From an uncultured Alphaproteobacteria bacterium (lineage in GTDB: Bacteria > Pseudomonadota > Alphaproteobacteria > HIMB59 > GCA-002718135): a DNA stretch of 64,000 nt. Under the pieces are notes generated by a model. The model worked only from the letters and a program-made list of their open reading frames with translations, ran no database searches and had not been told where the DNA came from. The position numbers and the translations under genes were made by a program. Location of the stretch: the NCBI GenBank assembly GCA_902582755.1, contig CACHSZ010000001.1:49774-113773 (forward strand), given 5' to 3'. The number at the start of each line of letters is the position of its first letter. Positions within the stretch are counted from its first letter, which is position 1. This document shows, one piece after another, positions 29,991-40,338 of this stretch.

Positions 29991-30395
29991 CTATAACTCA
30001 ATTCTGAAATTTTCAGGTCGCCACGTCGCAGGTGCAAGTTCAAAATCGTCAAAATCAAAAGCAGGTGCGACAGTGCATCCAATTAAACTGAAAGCACCAG
30101 AAGATCTCATAGCAAACCATGTGTTTGCTGTGACAGTGTAAATATAATTATGATCTGACCCCAAAGAAAAAACTTCATAATTTATCCCATCATTTGATGT
30201 GAAAACTTCTAGAGGATCTCCAGAATAAAAATGTAATATTTCATTTTTAGTTAATCGATGCCAATGTGATTTTTCATCCTTTTTTAGCAAGTAATAAATT
30301 TGACTAACATTTTCGTTCTTAAAATTTTCAACATAATGTCCTCCTTCAGGATGACTTATCATATTGAGTTTTTTTATTAAATTATCTGCTTCCAC
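29991..30395 (-). CDS. DUF985 cupin-fold protein
   Basis: The 134-residue protein has the complete DUF985 pattern: HPEGGHYVENF at the N-terminus, IYYLLKKDEKSHWHRLTKNEILHFYSG in the middle and LIGCTVAPAFDFDDFELA near the end. Histidines in SHWHR suggest metal binding in a jelly-roll. The function is not established. It starts one base from the end of ribA and is the last gene of the cysS-thrS-hemB-hisI-ribA run. Confidence 0.88.
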   Translation of the reverse strand: MEADNLIKKLNMISHPEGGHYVENFKNENVSQIYYLLKKDEKSHWHRLTKNEILHFYSGDPLEVFTSNDGINYEVFSLGSDHNYIYTVTANTWFAMRSSGAFSLIGCTVAPAFDFDDFELAPATWRPENFRIEL

Positions 30396-30986
30396 TTAGA
30401 TAAAATGACCAAGTTTGTTTTTCTTAGTTGAGATATATTTTTCATTATACTTATTGGTGTCTGAGAAAATAGGAATTCTTTGATTTACTTTGATACCCAT
30501 ATCTTCAAGCGCTTTTATTTTTTTTGGATTATTAGTCATCAAATCTAATTTTTTGATTGCTAAATATTTTACCATTCCAGCAATATTTTCATATGTTCTC
30601 TCATCATCTTTGAAACCCAATTGATGATTAGCTTCAACGGTATCTAGTCCCTTATCTTGTAAACTATATGCTTTAATTTTGTTTGAAAGACCAATGCCTC
30701 TTCCTTCTTGTTGAAGATAAAAAATAACCCCTCTTCCGTTTTGAGCAATTTGTTTTAATGATTCAGTTAGTTGGAATCTACAATCACATCTCATACTAAA
30801 AAAAGATTCCCCTGTAATACACTGCGAATGAATTCTTGATAAAACTGGCTCATTGGTAAGCAAGTCACCCATACATATTGCTAAATGATCTTTAGATTCA
30901 TTTTCATCTGTAAAGGCATGTACAGTGAACTCCCCCATGTCTGTGGGAAGTTTACTAGTCTCAATAAACTTTAATTTGTCTGACAT
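30396..30986 (-). CDS. ribA: GTP cyclohydrolase II
   Basis: RibA opens GTP to start riboflavin synthesis. The zinc ligands are in SQCITGESFFSMRCDC (Cys56, Cys67, Cys69). IFYLQQEGRGIGLSNKIKAY carries the catalytic region, and DLMTNNPKKIKAL the GTP contacts. At 196 residues it is the stand-alone enzyme, not fused to RibB. Its ATG shares a base with the hisI stop. Confidence 0.95.
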   Translation of the reverse strand: MSDKLKFIETSKLPTDMGEFTVHAFTDENESKDHLAICMGDLLTNEPVLSRIHSQCITGESFFSMRCDCRFQLTESLKQIAQNGRGVIFYLQQEGRGIGLSNKIKAYSLQDKGLDTVEANHQLGFKDDERTYENIAGMVKYLAIKKLDLMTNNPKKIKALEDMGIKVNQRIPIFSDTNKYNEKYISTKKNKLGHFI

Positions 30987-31459
30987 TATAGTTTAGTAGG
31001 ATTTGGTGCACCTTTATATACTTCTTCAGGATCAAAAACTTTTTCTTTCTCTTCAAATTTAAGAACAACTTTAGAGCTAGAATTATCCAATGGAATACTT
31101 CTATAAAAACATGATCTATATCCTACATGACAGCTAGCACCACCTTTGACATCAACCCTTAACCAAACACAATCTTGATCATCATCAATTCTTATTTCTT
31201 TTATCTTCTGGGTTAATCCACTTGTTTTACCCTTATGCCAAAGTGTATTTCTACTTCTTGAAAAATAAACAGCTTCGCCCAAACTTATAGTTTTTTTAAA
31301 AGCTTCTTCATTCATATATCCTTGCATCAGTAGTTCACCAGATGAAAAATCTGTTGTTACAACTGGTATCAGCCCATTTGAGTCAAATTTTGGAGCAAGC
31401 TCATTTGACTCCTCAACTTGTTCTATAGATTTCCTTTTTTCAAATTGAATGTTATTCAT
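30986..31459 (-). CDS. hisI: Phosphoribosyl-AMP cyclohydrolase HisI
   Basis: HisI hydrolyses the purine ring of PR-AMP, the third step of histidine synthesis. [28 protein letters not shown] and [15 protein letters not shown] carry the substrate and zinc contacts; the cysteines are near 97, 110 and 117. It has 157 residues, with an N-terminal extension of about 20. It is separated from the his cluster at 4-7 kb and sits between hemB (8-base overlap) and ribA. Confidence 0.96.
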   Translation of the reverse strand: MNNIQFEKRKSIEQVEESNELAPKFDSNGLIPVVTTDFSSGELLMQGYMNEEAFKKTISLGEAVYFSRSRNTLWHKGKTSGLTQKIKEIRIDDDQDCVWLRVDVKGGASCHVGYRSCFYRSIPLDNSSSKVVLKFEEKEKVFDPEEVYKGAPNPTKL

Positions 31460-32453
31460 TTTTTAATTTTTCAGCAGCTTCTAATGCAAAGTAAGTTAGT
31501 ATACCATTTGCCCCAGCTCTTTTAAAAGATAAAAGAGATTCCATTATAACTTTTTCATTGAGCCAACCTTTATTAATTGATTCTTTTATCATCGAATATT
31601 CACCAGATACTTGGTAGGCAAAAGTTGGAACTTTAAATTCTGATTTTATTCTAGAAATAATATCAAGATAGGGCATACCAGGCTTAACCATTACCATATC
31701 TGCACCTTCACTTATATCTAATCCAACTTCTCTAATAGCTTCATCACTGTTTGATGGATCCATTTGATATGTTAATTTACCATCTTTACCTAAATTAGAA
31801 CCAGAGCCTATAGCATCTCTAAAAGGACCGTAAAAACCTGAAGCATATTTTGCAGCGTAAGAAAGTATAAGGGTATCTCTTAAATTATTTGAATCTAATG
31901 CACTTCTTATTCTTCCCACTCTTCCATCCATCATATCCGACGGGGCGATTACATCACAACCAGCATTCGCTTGGATTAGAGCTTGTTGTTCCAAAAGCTC
32001 CAAAGTTTTATCATTATCAATTTTATCATTTATAACTAAACCATCATGCCCGTGATCAGTAAATGGATCTAATGCAACATCACATACAATGCCAATATTT
32101 GGAAAATCTTTTTTGATACTTTTAATTGATCTGCACACCAAATTGTTTTCATCTATAGCTAAACTTCCCTCAGAGTTTTTTAGACCACTTTCAATTTGAG
32201 GAAAGATTGCAATAGCAGGAATTTTAAGTTTAACAGCTTTTTCTACTTCACTTAAAAGTTTATCAATAGAGTATCTGCTTACACCAGGCATCGAATTAAT
32301 AGGATCATCAACCTTGTTTCCCTCGCATACAAATAGAGGCAAGATTAAATCATTAATACTAAGTGTATTTTCAGCAACTAAACGACGAGAAAATTCTTTC
32401 ATTCTATTACGTCTAAGTCTTGTACTTGGAAACTTGCCTTGCATATTATTCAT
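31452..32453 (-). CDS. hemB: Delta-aminolevulinic acid dehydratase (porphobilinogen synthase)
   Basis: HemB condenses two ALA molecules in haem synthesis. The metal region reads [15 protein letters not shown], with Ala/Asp/Asp where zinc enzymes have three Cys. It is therefore the Mg-type enzyme, usual in alphaproteobacteria. The Schiff-base lysines are in [10 protein letters not shown] and the preceding [16 protein letters not shown] region. It has 333 residues, or 330 if ATG 32444 is used. It overlaps hisI and follows thrS by three bases. Confidence 0.96.
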   Translation of the reverse strand: MNNMQGKFPSTRLRRNRMKEFSRRLVAENTLSINDLILPLFVCEGNKVDDPINSMPGVSRYSIDKLLSEVEKAVKLKIPAIAIFPQIESGLKNSEGSLAIDENNLVCRSIKSIKKDFPNIGIVCDVALDPFTDHGHDGLVINDKIDNDKTLELLEQQALIQANAGCDVIAPSDMMDGRVGRIRSALDSNNLRDTLILSYAAKYASGFYGPFRDAIGSGSNLGKDGKLTYQMDPSNSDEAIREVGLDISEGADMVMVKPGMPYLDIISRIKSEFKVPTFAYQVSGEYSMIKESINKGWLNEKVIMESLLSFKRAGANGILTYFALEAAEKLKNE

Positions 32454-32456
32454 TTT

Positions 32457-34382
32457 TTATTCTATTGGTGATTTTGCTTCTTTAGATAAGCTAGTAACAA
32501 TATCTTCTAATTTAAAGGTCTTTGTTTCAGAGGATCCAATTCTTCTAACAGATACTGTTTTATCTTCAGCTTCTTTTTTTCCAACAGCGATAATTGCTGG
32601 CACCTTGCTATTACTGTGTTCACGTATTTTATAACCAATTTTTTCATTACGCGTATCTATTTCAGCTCTAATTCCTTTTGATACTAATGCTTTTTGTACC
32701 TCATAAGCATACTCATCTGTATCAGATGTAATTGTAGCAACTACTGCTTGCAATGGTGAAAGCCAAAACGGAAGATGGCCTGCATAATGTTCAATTAGAA
32801 TGCCAGTGAATCTCTCTAAGGAACCAAATAGAGCTCTATGCAACATGACTGGTATTTTTTTATTACCATCTTCTCCAATATAAGTGGCTCCCAATCTTCC
32901 AGGTAAATTTAAATCTACTTGCAGTGTACCGCATTGCCAGTCTCTGCCAATTGCATCACGTAAAACAAACTCTAATTTTGGACCGTAAAATGCACCTTCT
33001 CCTGGGTTGAGTGTATACTCAAGACCTGTTGCTTCCATGGCTTGCATTAATGCAGCCTCAGCTTTATCCCAAATAGCATCATCCCCTACGCGTTTTTCAG
33101 GACGGTCAGAAAATTTAATTCTAACATTATCGAAACCAAAGTCCTTATAGATACTAAGTATCAAATCACATACCGTTTTACTCTCTTGTGTAATTTGATC
33201 TTCTGTGCAAAATATATGTGCATCATCTTGTGTGAATGCTCTCACCCTCATTAATCCATGAAGAGCACCTGATGGTTCATAACGATGTACTTTTCCGAAT
33301 TCAGATAATAGAAATGGTAAGTCTCTATAACTTTTTAATCCTTGTTTAAAAATTTCTACAGCACCAGGGCAATTCATTGGTTTGATAGCATAAATTTTAT
33401 CGTCTTTTGCTTCAGTTCTAAACATCATGTCACTAAATTTGTCCCAGTGACCAGACGTTTCCCATAGAGACTTATCCATCATATCTGGCGTATTAGTTTC
33501 TACGTAACCTGCCTTGTCTTGTCTGTTTCGCATATAATTTATTAGCGACTGGAATAATTTCCAACCCTTAGGATGCCAAAATACCGCTCCAGGAGCCTCT
33601 TCCTGAAAATGAAATAAATCCATTTCTCTTCCTAGTTTTCGGTGATCTCTTTTTTCTGCTTCTTCAATTTGTAAAAGGTGTTGTTCAAGATCCTTTTCTG
33701 TTGCCCAGGCCGTTCCATAAATTCTTGTTAGCATTGTATTAGATGAATCACCTCGCCAGTAAGCGCCAGCAACTTTCATTAATTTAAATGCTTTACCAAT
33801 TTGTTTTGTTGAAACCATATGAGGACCTCGGCACAAGTCTAACCAATCACCTTGTTTGTAAATACTAATTTCCTCATTATCAGGCAGATCATTAATTAGT
33901 TCAACTTTATAGTCTTCACCTTTGTCTTTAAAATATTTTATCGATTCCTCTTTAGACCACACTTCTCTTATGAAATTTTTATTTCTTTGAATGATATCGT
34001 GCATCTTCTTTTCAATTTTTGGAAGATCTGCAACAGTAAAAGGTTCATCTCTTGCAAAATCATAATAAAAACCATTTTCAATTGCTGGACCAATTGTAAC
34101 TTGTGTTCCAGGGAATAATTCCTGGACAGCTTCTGCCATTACATGAGCACAATCATGTCGTATTAATTCAAGTGCTTCCTCGCTATCTCTTTTTAAAATC
34201 GCTACAGATGCATCACCATTAATAGGTAAACTAATATCTTTTATCTCATTATTAATTTTTATAGCGACTGATTCTTTGGCAAGAGATTTAGAAATTTGCG
34301 TTGCCAATTCAAGACCACTGATGCCTTTATCAACTTCTTTTTTATTTCCATCTGGAAACGTAATTATTATCTTTTCACTCAT
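32457..34382 (-). CDS. thrS: Threonyl-tRNA synthetase
   Basis: This is a class II synthetase of 641 residues. The TGS domain comes first ([16 protein letters not shown]). The editing domain holds [18 protein letters not shown]. The catalytic core has motif 2 ([27 protein letters not shown]) and the zinc Cys in [16 protein letters not shown]-terminal anticodon-binding domain completes the chain. ATGA overlaps with cysS upstream, so the two synthetases are coupled. Confidence 0.98.
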   Translation of the reverse strand: MSEKIIITFPDGNKKEVDKGISGLELATQISKSLAKESVAIKINNEIKDISLPINGDASVAILKRDSEEALELIRHDCAHVMAEAVQELFPGTQVTIGPAIENGFYYDFARDEPFTVADLPKIEKKMHDIIQRNKNFIREVWSKEESIKYFKDKGEDYKVELINDLPDNEEISIYKQGDWLDLCRGPHMVSTKQIGKAFKLMKVAGAYWRGDSSNTMLTRIYGTAWATEKDLEQHLLQIEEAEKRDHRKLGREMDLFHFQEEAPGAVFWHPKGWKLFQSLINYMRNRQDKAGYVETNTPDMMDKSLWETSGHWDKFSDMMFRTEAKDDKIYAIKPMNCPGAVEIFKQGLKSYRDLPFLLSEFGKVHRYEPSGALHGLMRVRAFTQDDAHIFCTEDQITQESKTVCDLILSIYKDFGFDNVRIKFSDRPEKRVGDDAIWDKAEAALMQAMEATGLEYTLNPGEGAFYGPKLEFVLRDAIGRDWQCGTLQVDLNLPGRLGATYIGEDGNKKIPVMLHRALFGSLERFTGILIEHYAGHLPFWLSPLQAVVATITSDTDEYAYEVQKALVSKGIRAEIDTRNEKIGYKIREHSNSKVPAIIAVGKKEAEDKTVSVRRIGSSETKTFKLEDIVTSLSKEAKSPIE

Positions 34383-35761
34383 CTAGATTTCCGCCAAATC
34401 GTTCCTTTATCAGTATCTTCTATTTCTATGCCTTTATCTTTTAATGTGTCCCTAATAGTATCTGCCAAATTAAAATTTTTACTGCGTCTAGCTTCATTAC
34501 GTTCATTTATCAACCTTTCAATTTCTTCAGCATTTTCAGTATCTTTTTGATTATAGCCTAACCAATTTCCTGGATCATCTTCAAGAATACCTAATATTTT
34601 ACCGGCAGAAAGAAGATTTTTTTTGATTTCTTTTTTTCTTTCATCAGATGCAGATGAAGCATCATTTGCTTCTTCATTAAGTTTTGCAATGACTTTAGGT
34701 GTATTCAAATCATCTAAAAATGATTCCATTATAGAATTAGAAGGTAAGTTAGAATCTATTTCAACTTCTGACAGCTCTAATAGAACTCTATAAAGTCGAT
34801 CTATCATTTTGCTATTTTGTTCAATGATTTCTTCTGTCCAGTTCAATGGCTGTTTGTAATGAGCTGACAACAATGTTAATCGCAAAACCTCTCCCTTGTA
34901 TTTTTTATTGAGATCATGAACGAGTCTAATATTGCCAATTGACTTTGACATTTTTTCTCCCTCAACATTAACAAATCCATTATGAAACCAATAAGTTGCA
35001 AAATCTTTAGGATCTTTATTTTCAGATATAGAACAAGTTTGTGCTATTTCATTTTCATGATGCGGAAACACCAAGTCAATACCACCGCTATGGATATCAA
35101 AAGGAAGACCTAATGATTTTTCTGACATAACGGAGCACTCTAAATGCCATCCTGGTCTTCCAAATCCCCAAGGTGAATCCCAACCAGGTAAGGGTGAGGG
35201 AGATGGTTTCCATAAAATAAAATCTGCTGGATCTTTTTTGAACGGTGCTACTTCAACACGGCTTCCAGCTATTTGTTCATCTCTATTTCTTTTTGAAAGA
35301 ATTCCATAATTATCAAAACTTGGCACATGAAATAAAACATGCCCCTCTTTTTCATAAGCTTTATTTTCATCAATTAATTTTTTTATTAACTCGATCATTT
35401 CTTTAATATGATCAGTCGCCCTTGGTTGAATATCTGGAAGATTAACGCCAAGTGCACTCATGTCATTATTGTAAATCTCTGTATATTTATTTGTGATAAC
35501 ACTTATGTCCTCACCTGTTTCTTTAGAAGCTTCTATAATCTTGTCATCAATATCAGTGATATTAGACACATAGGTCACTTGTTTAAATTGTGTTTTTAAT
35601 ACACGGACTAATAAATCATTTACAACTGCCATACGCGCATTACCTATGTGTGCAAAATTGTAAACAGTTGGACCGCAAGCATATATTCTTACATGATCTG
35701 GATTAACTGGTTTAAAAAATTCTTTTTTACCACTTAATGTGTTTTGTAACTGTAATGACAT
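34379..35761 (-). CDS. cysS: Cysteinyl-tRNA synthetase
   Basis: This is a class I synthetase of 460 residues. [19 protein letters not shown] carries the first zinc Cys and the HIGH-like motif. [13 protein letters not shown] and [18 protein letters not shown] give further zinc ligands, and KMSKSIGN is the KMSKS loop. The track begins at a TTG (35764); I prefer the ATG one codon later. It follows the DUF2141 gene by 11 bases and overlaps thrS by ATGA. Confidence 0.98.
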   Translation of the reverse strand: MSLQLQNTLSGKKEFFKPVNPDHVRIYACGPTVYNFAHIGNARMAVVNDLLVRVLKTQFKQVTYVSNITDIDDKIIEASKETGEDISVITNKYTEIYNNDMSALGVNLPDIQPRATDHIKEMIELIKKLIDENKAYEKEGHVLFHVPSFDNYGILSKRNRDEQIAGSRVEVAPFKKDPADFILWKPSPSPLPGWDSPWGFGRPGWHLECSVMSEKSLGLPFDIHSGGIDLVFPHHENEIAQTCSISENKDPKDFATYWFHNGFVNVEGEKMSKSIGNIRLVHDLNKKYKGEVLRLTLLSAHYKQPLNWTEEIIEQNSKMIDRLYRVLLELSEVEIDSNLPSNSIMESFLDDLNTPKVIAKLNEEANDASSASDERKKEIKKNLLSAGKILGILEDDPGNWLGYNQKDTENAEEIERLINERNEARRSKNFNLADTIRDTLKDKGIEIEDTDKGTIWRKSR

Positions 35762-35772
35762 CAATATAATTT

Positions 35773-36195
35773 TTAATAATTAAGTTCTATTACCACGGGT
35801 TCGCCATGAACTAAAATGATTGCGGCTTTTTCAAATGACGGAGGACCTTTTGGTTGATAATTATTACTAAAGGCAAAACCTTCTTTTGGTCTCCAGAATA
35901 ATCCAGTCTTTAATTTTCCATCTGAATCTTCATCGTGATAGGCAACAATTGCTATTTTTCCTTCATGGATCTTACTCAAAGGAACTATAACCTCACCCTT
36001 TTGAACTCTTTTTCTAACGCTCTCAATTGCTAATTCTTCATCCAAAAAGCTCTTTTTTGAGTCATATATCTTAACATCAATGTAACCATCACCATGTTCT
36101 ACATTTGGAAAAATGATAGTTCCATGTGCAAAAAGACCTAAAGACCATGTGACTGTTAAGCAAAAAAAGAATATTTTAGTAAAAAAACTTTTCAT
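35773..36195 (-). CDS. Secreted DUF2141 protein
   Basis: The protein has 140 residues with a clear signal peptide (MKSFFTKIFFFCLTVTWSLGLFA). The mature part has the DUF2141 pattern: GYIDVKIYDSKKSF, IAIVAYHDEDSDGKLKTGLF and FAFSNNYQPKGPPSFEKA. The role of this periplasmic beta-sandwich family is not known. It is the first gene of the minus-strand cysS-thrS-hemB run and faces pabB across only 28 bases. Confidence 0.85.
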   Translation of the reverse strand: MKSFFTKIFFFCLTVTWSLGLFAHGTIIFPNVEHGDGYIDVKIYDSKKSFLDEELAIESVRKRVQKGEVIVPLSKIHEGKIAIVAYHDEDSDGKLKTGLFWRPKEGFAFSNNYQPKGPPSFEKAAIILVHGEPVVIELNY

Positions 36196-36207
36196 ATAAG
36201 TATCCTA

Positions 36208-36215
36208 ATTATAAT
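36208..36215. promoter_or_regulatory. Palindromic -10 element shared by divergent DUF2141 and pabB genes
   Basis: ATTATAAT reads the same on both strands and provides a perfect TATAAT in each direction within the 28-base spacer. On the plus strand it ends nine bases before the GTG of pabB, which predicts a leaderless or nearly leaderless pabB mRNA. Confidence 0.5.
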
Positions 36216-36223
36216 AGAATCAA

Positions 36224-37429
36224 GTGCTGAACAATAAAGAATATCTAAATAGACTATATCAATCAGATAAACCTCTTATAATTTATAAAACTGATAAGGG
36301 TTATGACATCTATACTGATTTTTCTAGAAGAATTATTATTAATAAAAAAAATCTAAAATATTTTCTTAATATCCAATCAAAATCAAAAAAATCTAAGATT
36401 GAAGAATTGAATTGTTACGTTGGTTTCTTTGGTTATAAACTTCTTTGTGAAAATATAGGAATAAAGTTTCCAAAACAGCGATCTAAAAATTTTCATAGCG
36501 GTGTATTTTACAAGCCACAAACCAAAATTAGTATTGGTAAAAAAATAATAATCAAAAGCATTAAACCCAATTTTAGAAAAATAAGTACAAATACAAAAAA
36601 ATATTTACAGTTAAATAAAAAGTTTAATCTCAATTTATCTTTAAAGCAGTACTCTAAGATATTTAATGATTTCTCTAAAAATATTAAACAGGGAAAAACT
36701 TATCAAATTAAAATAGCTCAAACATATTCGAAAAAAGGCAATATCAATTCTATTGATCTTTTTTGGAAGTTAATGAAAATGAATGAATCACCTGAAAGTT
36801 TTCTTATAAGGGAAAAAGACTATAATATCATAAGTTGTTCACCAGAGACACTCATATTGAAAAAAGATAACACAATTAGAACAAAACCTATTGCTGGAAC
36901 ATTAAGAAAAACAAAGCAGTTAAATAAAAATAAAGCTCTCACATTCTTTAGAAGAAGTGAAAAAGAAACTAAAGAACATAATATGATTGTTGATATGGAA
37001 AGAAATGATCTGTCTAAAATTTGTAAAACTGGATCTGTAAAAATAGATAAACTAAAAAAAGTCGAGGAATATCGAGATCTTTTTCATTACGTTACGACAA
37101 TAAAGGGAGTTATAAAAAATAAAATGAGTAACCATGATATAATTTCTTCTTTAATGCCAGGTGGTTCAGTCATTGGTTGTCCAAAAATTAGTACTATTCA
37201 ACTTCTAAATAGAAAAGAAAAATTTGACAGAAATATTTATACAGGCAGTTTTGGAATTATACATTCAAATGGTGATATGCGATTTAACATAATGATTAGA
37301 ACACTACTTAATTTTAAAAATAATATCGAATTATCAGTTGCTAGTGGTGTGATCTTAGGCAGTACCGCAAAAAAAGAATATAATGAAAATTATATTAAAG
37401 CTAAATCACTTTTAGATCTATTTAACTAA
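36224..37429 (+). CDS. pabB: Chorismate-utilising synthase component I, probable PabB
   Basis: The 401-residue protein has the chorismate-binding domain: SPETLILKK, IRTKPIAGTLRK, EHNMIVDMERNDLSKIC, MPGGSVIGCPKISTIQLL and YTGSFGIIHSNGDMRFNIMIRT. The motif reads PIAGT, as in anthranilate synthase TrpE, whereas E. coli PabB has PIKGT with an active-site Lys. The chain is shorter than TrpE. The following pabA, pabC-like and fol genes argue for 4-amino-4-deoxychorismate synthesis. The start is GTG with no ribosome site. A dual role with tryptophan synthesis cannot be excluded. Confidence 0.82.
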   Translation: MLNNKEYLNRLYQSDKPLIIYKTDKGYDIYTDFSRRIIINKKNLKYFLNIQSKSKKSKIEELNCYVGFFGYKLLCENIGIKFPKQRSKNFHSGVFYKPQTKISIGKKIIIKSIKPNFRKISTNTKKYLQLNKKFNLNLSLKQYSKIFNDFSKNIKQGKTYQIKIAQTYSKKGNINSIDLFWKLMKMNESPESFLIREKDYNIISCSPETLILKKDNTIRTKPIAGTLRKTKQLNKNKALTFFRRSEKETKEHNMIVDMERNDLSKICKTGSVKIDKLKKVEEYRDLFHYVTTIKGVIKNKMSNHDIISSLMPGGSVIGCPKISTIQLLNRKEKFDRNIYTGSFGIIHSNGDMRFNIMIRTLLNFKNNIELSVASGVILGSTAKKEYNENYIKAKSLLDLFN

Positions 37430-37986
37430 TGATTTATCTTATTGATCACGAAGATTCATTCACATACAATTTAGCTCATCTACTAGATAGTATTGAGCCA
37501 ACATTTGTTTCAAATTATTATGAAATAGATCAAACAAAACTAGAAAAATCTTCGACCATTGTTCTTTCGCCAGGCCCTGGTGAACCAAAAGATTATCCAT
37601 TAACAACTAAGATTTATAATAAATATAAAGGAAAGAAAAAAATATTAGGAATATGTTTAGGTTTCCAACAAATAGTTTTTTGTGAAGGAGCTAAAATAGT
37701 TCAACAAAAAAATATTCTTCATGGTTATCAGAGTCATATTAAAGTTACTAACGATAAATCAATTTTTAAAAAAAATTTTAATTTTTTAGGAGGTCGATAT
37801 CATTCCTTAAAAATGGCTGAACCATTTGTTTCTCAATCAATGATAATTACAATGCGTTGTGTAAAAACAAATGTAGCAATGGCGGTTGAAGATGATATTA
37901 ATAAAGTCTATGGATTACAGTTTCACCCAGATTCATTTTTAACTCCAAATGGAAAATATCTTATTAAAAAAATCCTTTCACACTAA
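37429..37986 (+). CDS. pabA: Aminodeoxychorismate/anthranilate synthase glutaminase component
   Basis: This class I glutamine amidotransferase has 185 residues. DHEDSFTYNLAHLL at the N-terminus, VLSPGPGEPKDYP (oxyanion region), GICLGFQQI with the nucleophilic Cys and LQFHPDSFLTP with the catalytic His are clear. The triad Glu of the usual HPES is Asp here. It starts on the TAATG overlap with pabB and is itself overlapped by the aminotransferase gene. Confidence 0.88.
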   Translation: MIYLIDHEDSFTYNLAHLLDSIEPTFVSNYYEIDQTKLEKSSTIVLSPGPGEPKDYPLTTKIYNKYKGKKKILGICLGFQQIVFCEGAKIVQQKNILHGYQSHIKVTNDKSIFKKNFNFLGGRYHSLKMAEPFVSQSMIITMRCVKTNVAMAVEDDINKVYGLQFHPDSFLTPNGKYLIKKILSH

Positions 37987-38704
37987 GAATTTTAAATTAC
38001 TTAAGTTCAATTCTCTTTGGGGATACAAGGGCATCTTTACAACCATTAGACTATTTGGCAAAGAGCCAAATTTTATCTTAGTTGATCAGCATTTAAAAAA
38101 ACTAAATAAAGATTTAAGATACTTTGGCATTGATATTAAAATTTCAAAAAATCTTTTAACCAATTTTTTAAATAAATATTCTAAAATTAAAAATTACGAC
38201 CACCTATTAAGAATTGCAGTCACAAAAAAAATAATCTCATTATCTGTACGTAAACGAAAAAAAGATCATAAGTATTTTACTGCAAAATTTTTTAGATTCC
38301 AACGGGCTTTACCTAACTTCAAAAACTTACAGTACAAAAAAATAATTTCTTTACAAAAAAAAATTAATTTACAAAAAGAAGAGATTCTTTTTTATTTTAA
38401 CAATAAAATTTTAGAGGGCTCTACGACCAATTTAATTTTTGTAAACAGTAATAAATTATTCATTCCAAAAAATTACTATTATTATGGAATTACTCTAGAA
38501 TACTTAATTAAAAATCTACCTTATAAAATTCATAGAACAGATATTAATATTTCTAGTCTACATCAATTTAGTGAAATACTTTTAGTTGGTTCTGGTAAAG
38601 GTGTGGTTAGTATTTCTTTTATTAAACAATTTAATTGGTATAGATCTTCAATGAAAATTTATAATTTGTTATCAAAAAAATATGCAAAAATATTATTGAA
38701 ATGA
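37949..38704 (+). CDS. pabC: Class IV PLP enzyme, probable 4-amino-4-deoxychorismate lyase
   Basis: This 251-residue fold-type IV PLP protein has GIFTTIRLFGKEPNF with the start-of-domain pattern and a PLP Lys in the LQYKKIISLQ segment. ILEGSTTNLIFV holds the Glu that contacts the cofactor, and SEILLVGSGKGVV follows in the C-terminal half. The position between pabA and folP makes ADC lyase (PabC) the likely role. D-amino-acid or branched-chain aminotransferases share the fold. The ATG overlaps pabA by 38 bases, and the stop overlaps folP (ATGA). Confidence 0.75.
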   Translation: MENILLKKSFHTKNFKLLKFNSLWGYKGIFTTIRLFGKEPNFILVDQHLKKLNKDLRYFGIDIKISKNLLTNFLNKYSKIKNYDHLLRIAVTKKIISLSVRKRKKDHKYFTAKFFRFQRALPNFKNLQYKKIISLQKKINLQKEEILFYFNNKILEGSTTNLIFVNSNKLFIPKNYYYYGITLEYLIKNLPYKIHRTDINISSLHQFSEILLVGSGKGVVSISFIKQFNWYRSSMKIYNLLSKKYAKILLK

Positions 38705-39519
38705 AATTAGGAAATTATAATTTTAAACTATCTAGTCCAACGGTAATGGGAATATGTAATGTTACTCCCGACTCTTTTAGTGATGGTGGAAAGAGCTTTA
38801 AAAGTTCAGATGCACTAAAAAATATCAAAGAAATGATAAAAAATGGAGCAAGTATTATTGATATTGGAGCAGAAAGTACAAGACCTGGCTCAGATCCATT
38901 AACACACAAAGAAGAAGTTAAAAGATTAGACCCGATATTAAAAAAATTGCCAAAAAATAAATTTGTCATATCAGTTGATACTAATAAAATTGAAACACAA
39001 GAATATGCATTAAATATGGGAGCACATATTATAAATGATGTATTCGGTGGTTCTGAAGATTTATTCTTTTTAACTAAAAAATTTAAAACTGGTTTAATTT
39101 TAATGCACACACCTGCACCACCCAAAACGATGCAAAAGAAAATACACTCATATAATAATATTGTACAAGATATTAAAAAAATATTTCTTCAGAAAATTAA
39201 ACAATTAGAAAAAATAAAAATTCCTTCATCCAAAGTATGGTTTGACCCAGGTATTGGTTTTGGTAAAAATTTAAAACAGAATATAGAAATCATGCAAAAA
39301 ATTAATCAGTTTAAGTTTAAGGGATATGGATTATTATTAGGATCATCTAGAAAAAGCTGGATCAGCTTCATAGATAAAAGTGAAACAAATCAAAGATTGG
39401 GAGGTTCTATCGCTTCTGCATTATATTGTTATCAAAAGGGAGTTGATATATTTAGAGTTCACGACATAAAAGAAACGTCTCAATCATTAAAAATTTTTGA
39501 AAAACTATGTTCAAAGTAG
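38701..39519 (+). CDS. folP: Dihydropteroate synthase
   Basis: FolP joins p-aminobenzoate to the pterin pyrophosphate in folate synthesis. VMGICNVTPDSFSDGGKSF at the N-terminus, IDIGAESTRPGSDP, HIINDVFGG, FDPGIGFGKNLKQN and LLGSSRKSWI are all characteristic. It has 272 residues. The ATG overlaps the pabC-like stop, and its end overlaps folB by 13 bases. Confidence 0.97.
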   Translation: MKLGNYNFKLSSPTVMGICNVTPDSFSDGGKSFKSSDALKNIKEMIKNGASIIDIGAESTRPGSDPLTHKEEVKRLDPILKKLPKNKFVISVDTNKIETQEYALNMGAHIINDVFGGSEDLFFLTKKFKTGLILMHTPAPPKTMQKKIHSYNNIVQDIKKIFLQKIKQLEKIKIPSSKVWFDPGIGFGKNLKQNIEIMQKINQFKFKGYGLLLGSSRKSWISFIDKSETNQRLGGSIASALYCYQKGVDIFRVHDIKETSQSLKIFEKLCSK

Positions 39520-39851
39520 AAATTAAAAACTTATCCATCAGTGCAAATATAGGTATCACTGCTCAAGAGAGAAAGAAAAAACAGTTGTTAAAGGTAACAT
39601 TAGAATTTAGTTATCCTGTTAAAAACTCAATAGATTTAAACAATATAAATAATGTTAAGGATTATTCATCTATTACAAAATATTTAAAAACTTTCATAAA
39701 GGAATCTCAATCACATACTCTTGAGCATTTAATAATAAAAACATCCAATGCTCTTGAAAAAAAATTTAAAATAAAAAAAGTTAAAATTACAATTAATAAA
39801 ACAGCTGTAGCAAAAAAATATGGAGCTGAATCTCTAAGTGTATCAAACTGA
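39507..39851 (+). CDS. folB: Dihydroneopterin aldolase
   Basis: This is a 114-residue T-fold enzyme. IGITAQERKKKQLLKVTLEF carries the conserved Glu of the pterin pocket. VKDYSSITKYLKTFI is present, then SHTLEHLIIKTSNALEKKF and the catalytic Lys near KKVKITINKTA. It cleaves dihydroneopterin to 6-hydroxymethyl-dihydropterin. It overlaps both folP and folK in the same operon. Confidence 0.93.
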   Translation: MFKVEIKNLSISANIGITAQERKKKQLLKVTLEFSYPVKNSIDLNNINNVKDYSSITKYLKTFIKESQSHTLEHLIIKTSNALEKKFKIKKVKITINKTAVAKKYGAESLSVSN

Positions 39852-40338
39852 AACAATAATCGCACTTGGCTCAAATCTAGGTAATGCTATATTTAATTTA
39901 CGCTGTGCCGTTAGAGAATTAGAAAATATTGGTAATATAAAAAAATTTGCAAATATTTATATTTCTTCTCCTTATGGATACAAATCGCAAAGTAATTTTT
40001 TTAATACTGCAATAAAACTATTAACCAACCAGCAACCATTAGAATTAATAAATAATATTTATGAAATTGAAAAAAAATTAAAAAAAAATAAAAAAATTAT
40101 CAATGGTCCAAGAAACATTGATTTGGATATTATTTTTTTTGGCAAACAAATATTTAATAAAAAAAATTTAATAATACCTCACCCAAGAGCAGCTGAAAGA
40201 GACTTTGTGTTATATCCAGTACTAGATATTGATCCATTTTTCAGACATCCGCTTGAAAAAAAATCAATAAAAGTCTTATCGAAAGAGTTGCAAAATAAAT
40301 ATATTATTAAACGATTATCCTACCGAAATTTGATTTAA
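39838..40338 (+). CDS. folK: 2-amino-4-hydroxy-6-hydroxymethyldihydropteridine pyrophosphokinase
   Basis: FolK pyrophosphorylates the pterin for FolP. IIALGSNLGNAIFNLRCAVREL is the N-terminal signature. GPRNIDLDIIFFG carries the metal-binding Asp pair, and IPHPRAAERDFVLYPVLDID is the C-terminal one. It has 166 residues. The start is GTG within folB (14-base overlap). The end runs 24 bases into the convergent TrpF-like gene. Confidence 0.96.
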   Translation: MYQTETIIALGSNLGNAIFNLRCAVRELENIGNIKKFANIYISSPYGYKSQSNFFNTAIKLLTNQQPLELINNIYEIEKKLKKNKKIINGPRNIDLDIIFFGKQIFNKKNLIIPHPRAAERDFVLYPVLDIDPFFRHPLEKKSIKVLSKELQNKYIIKRLSYRNLI

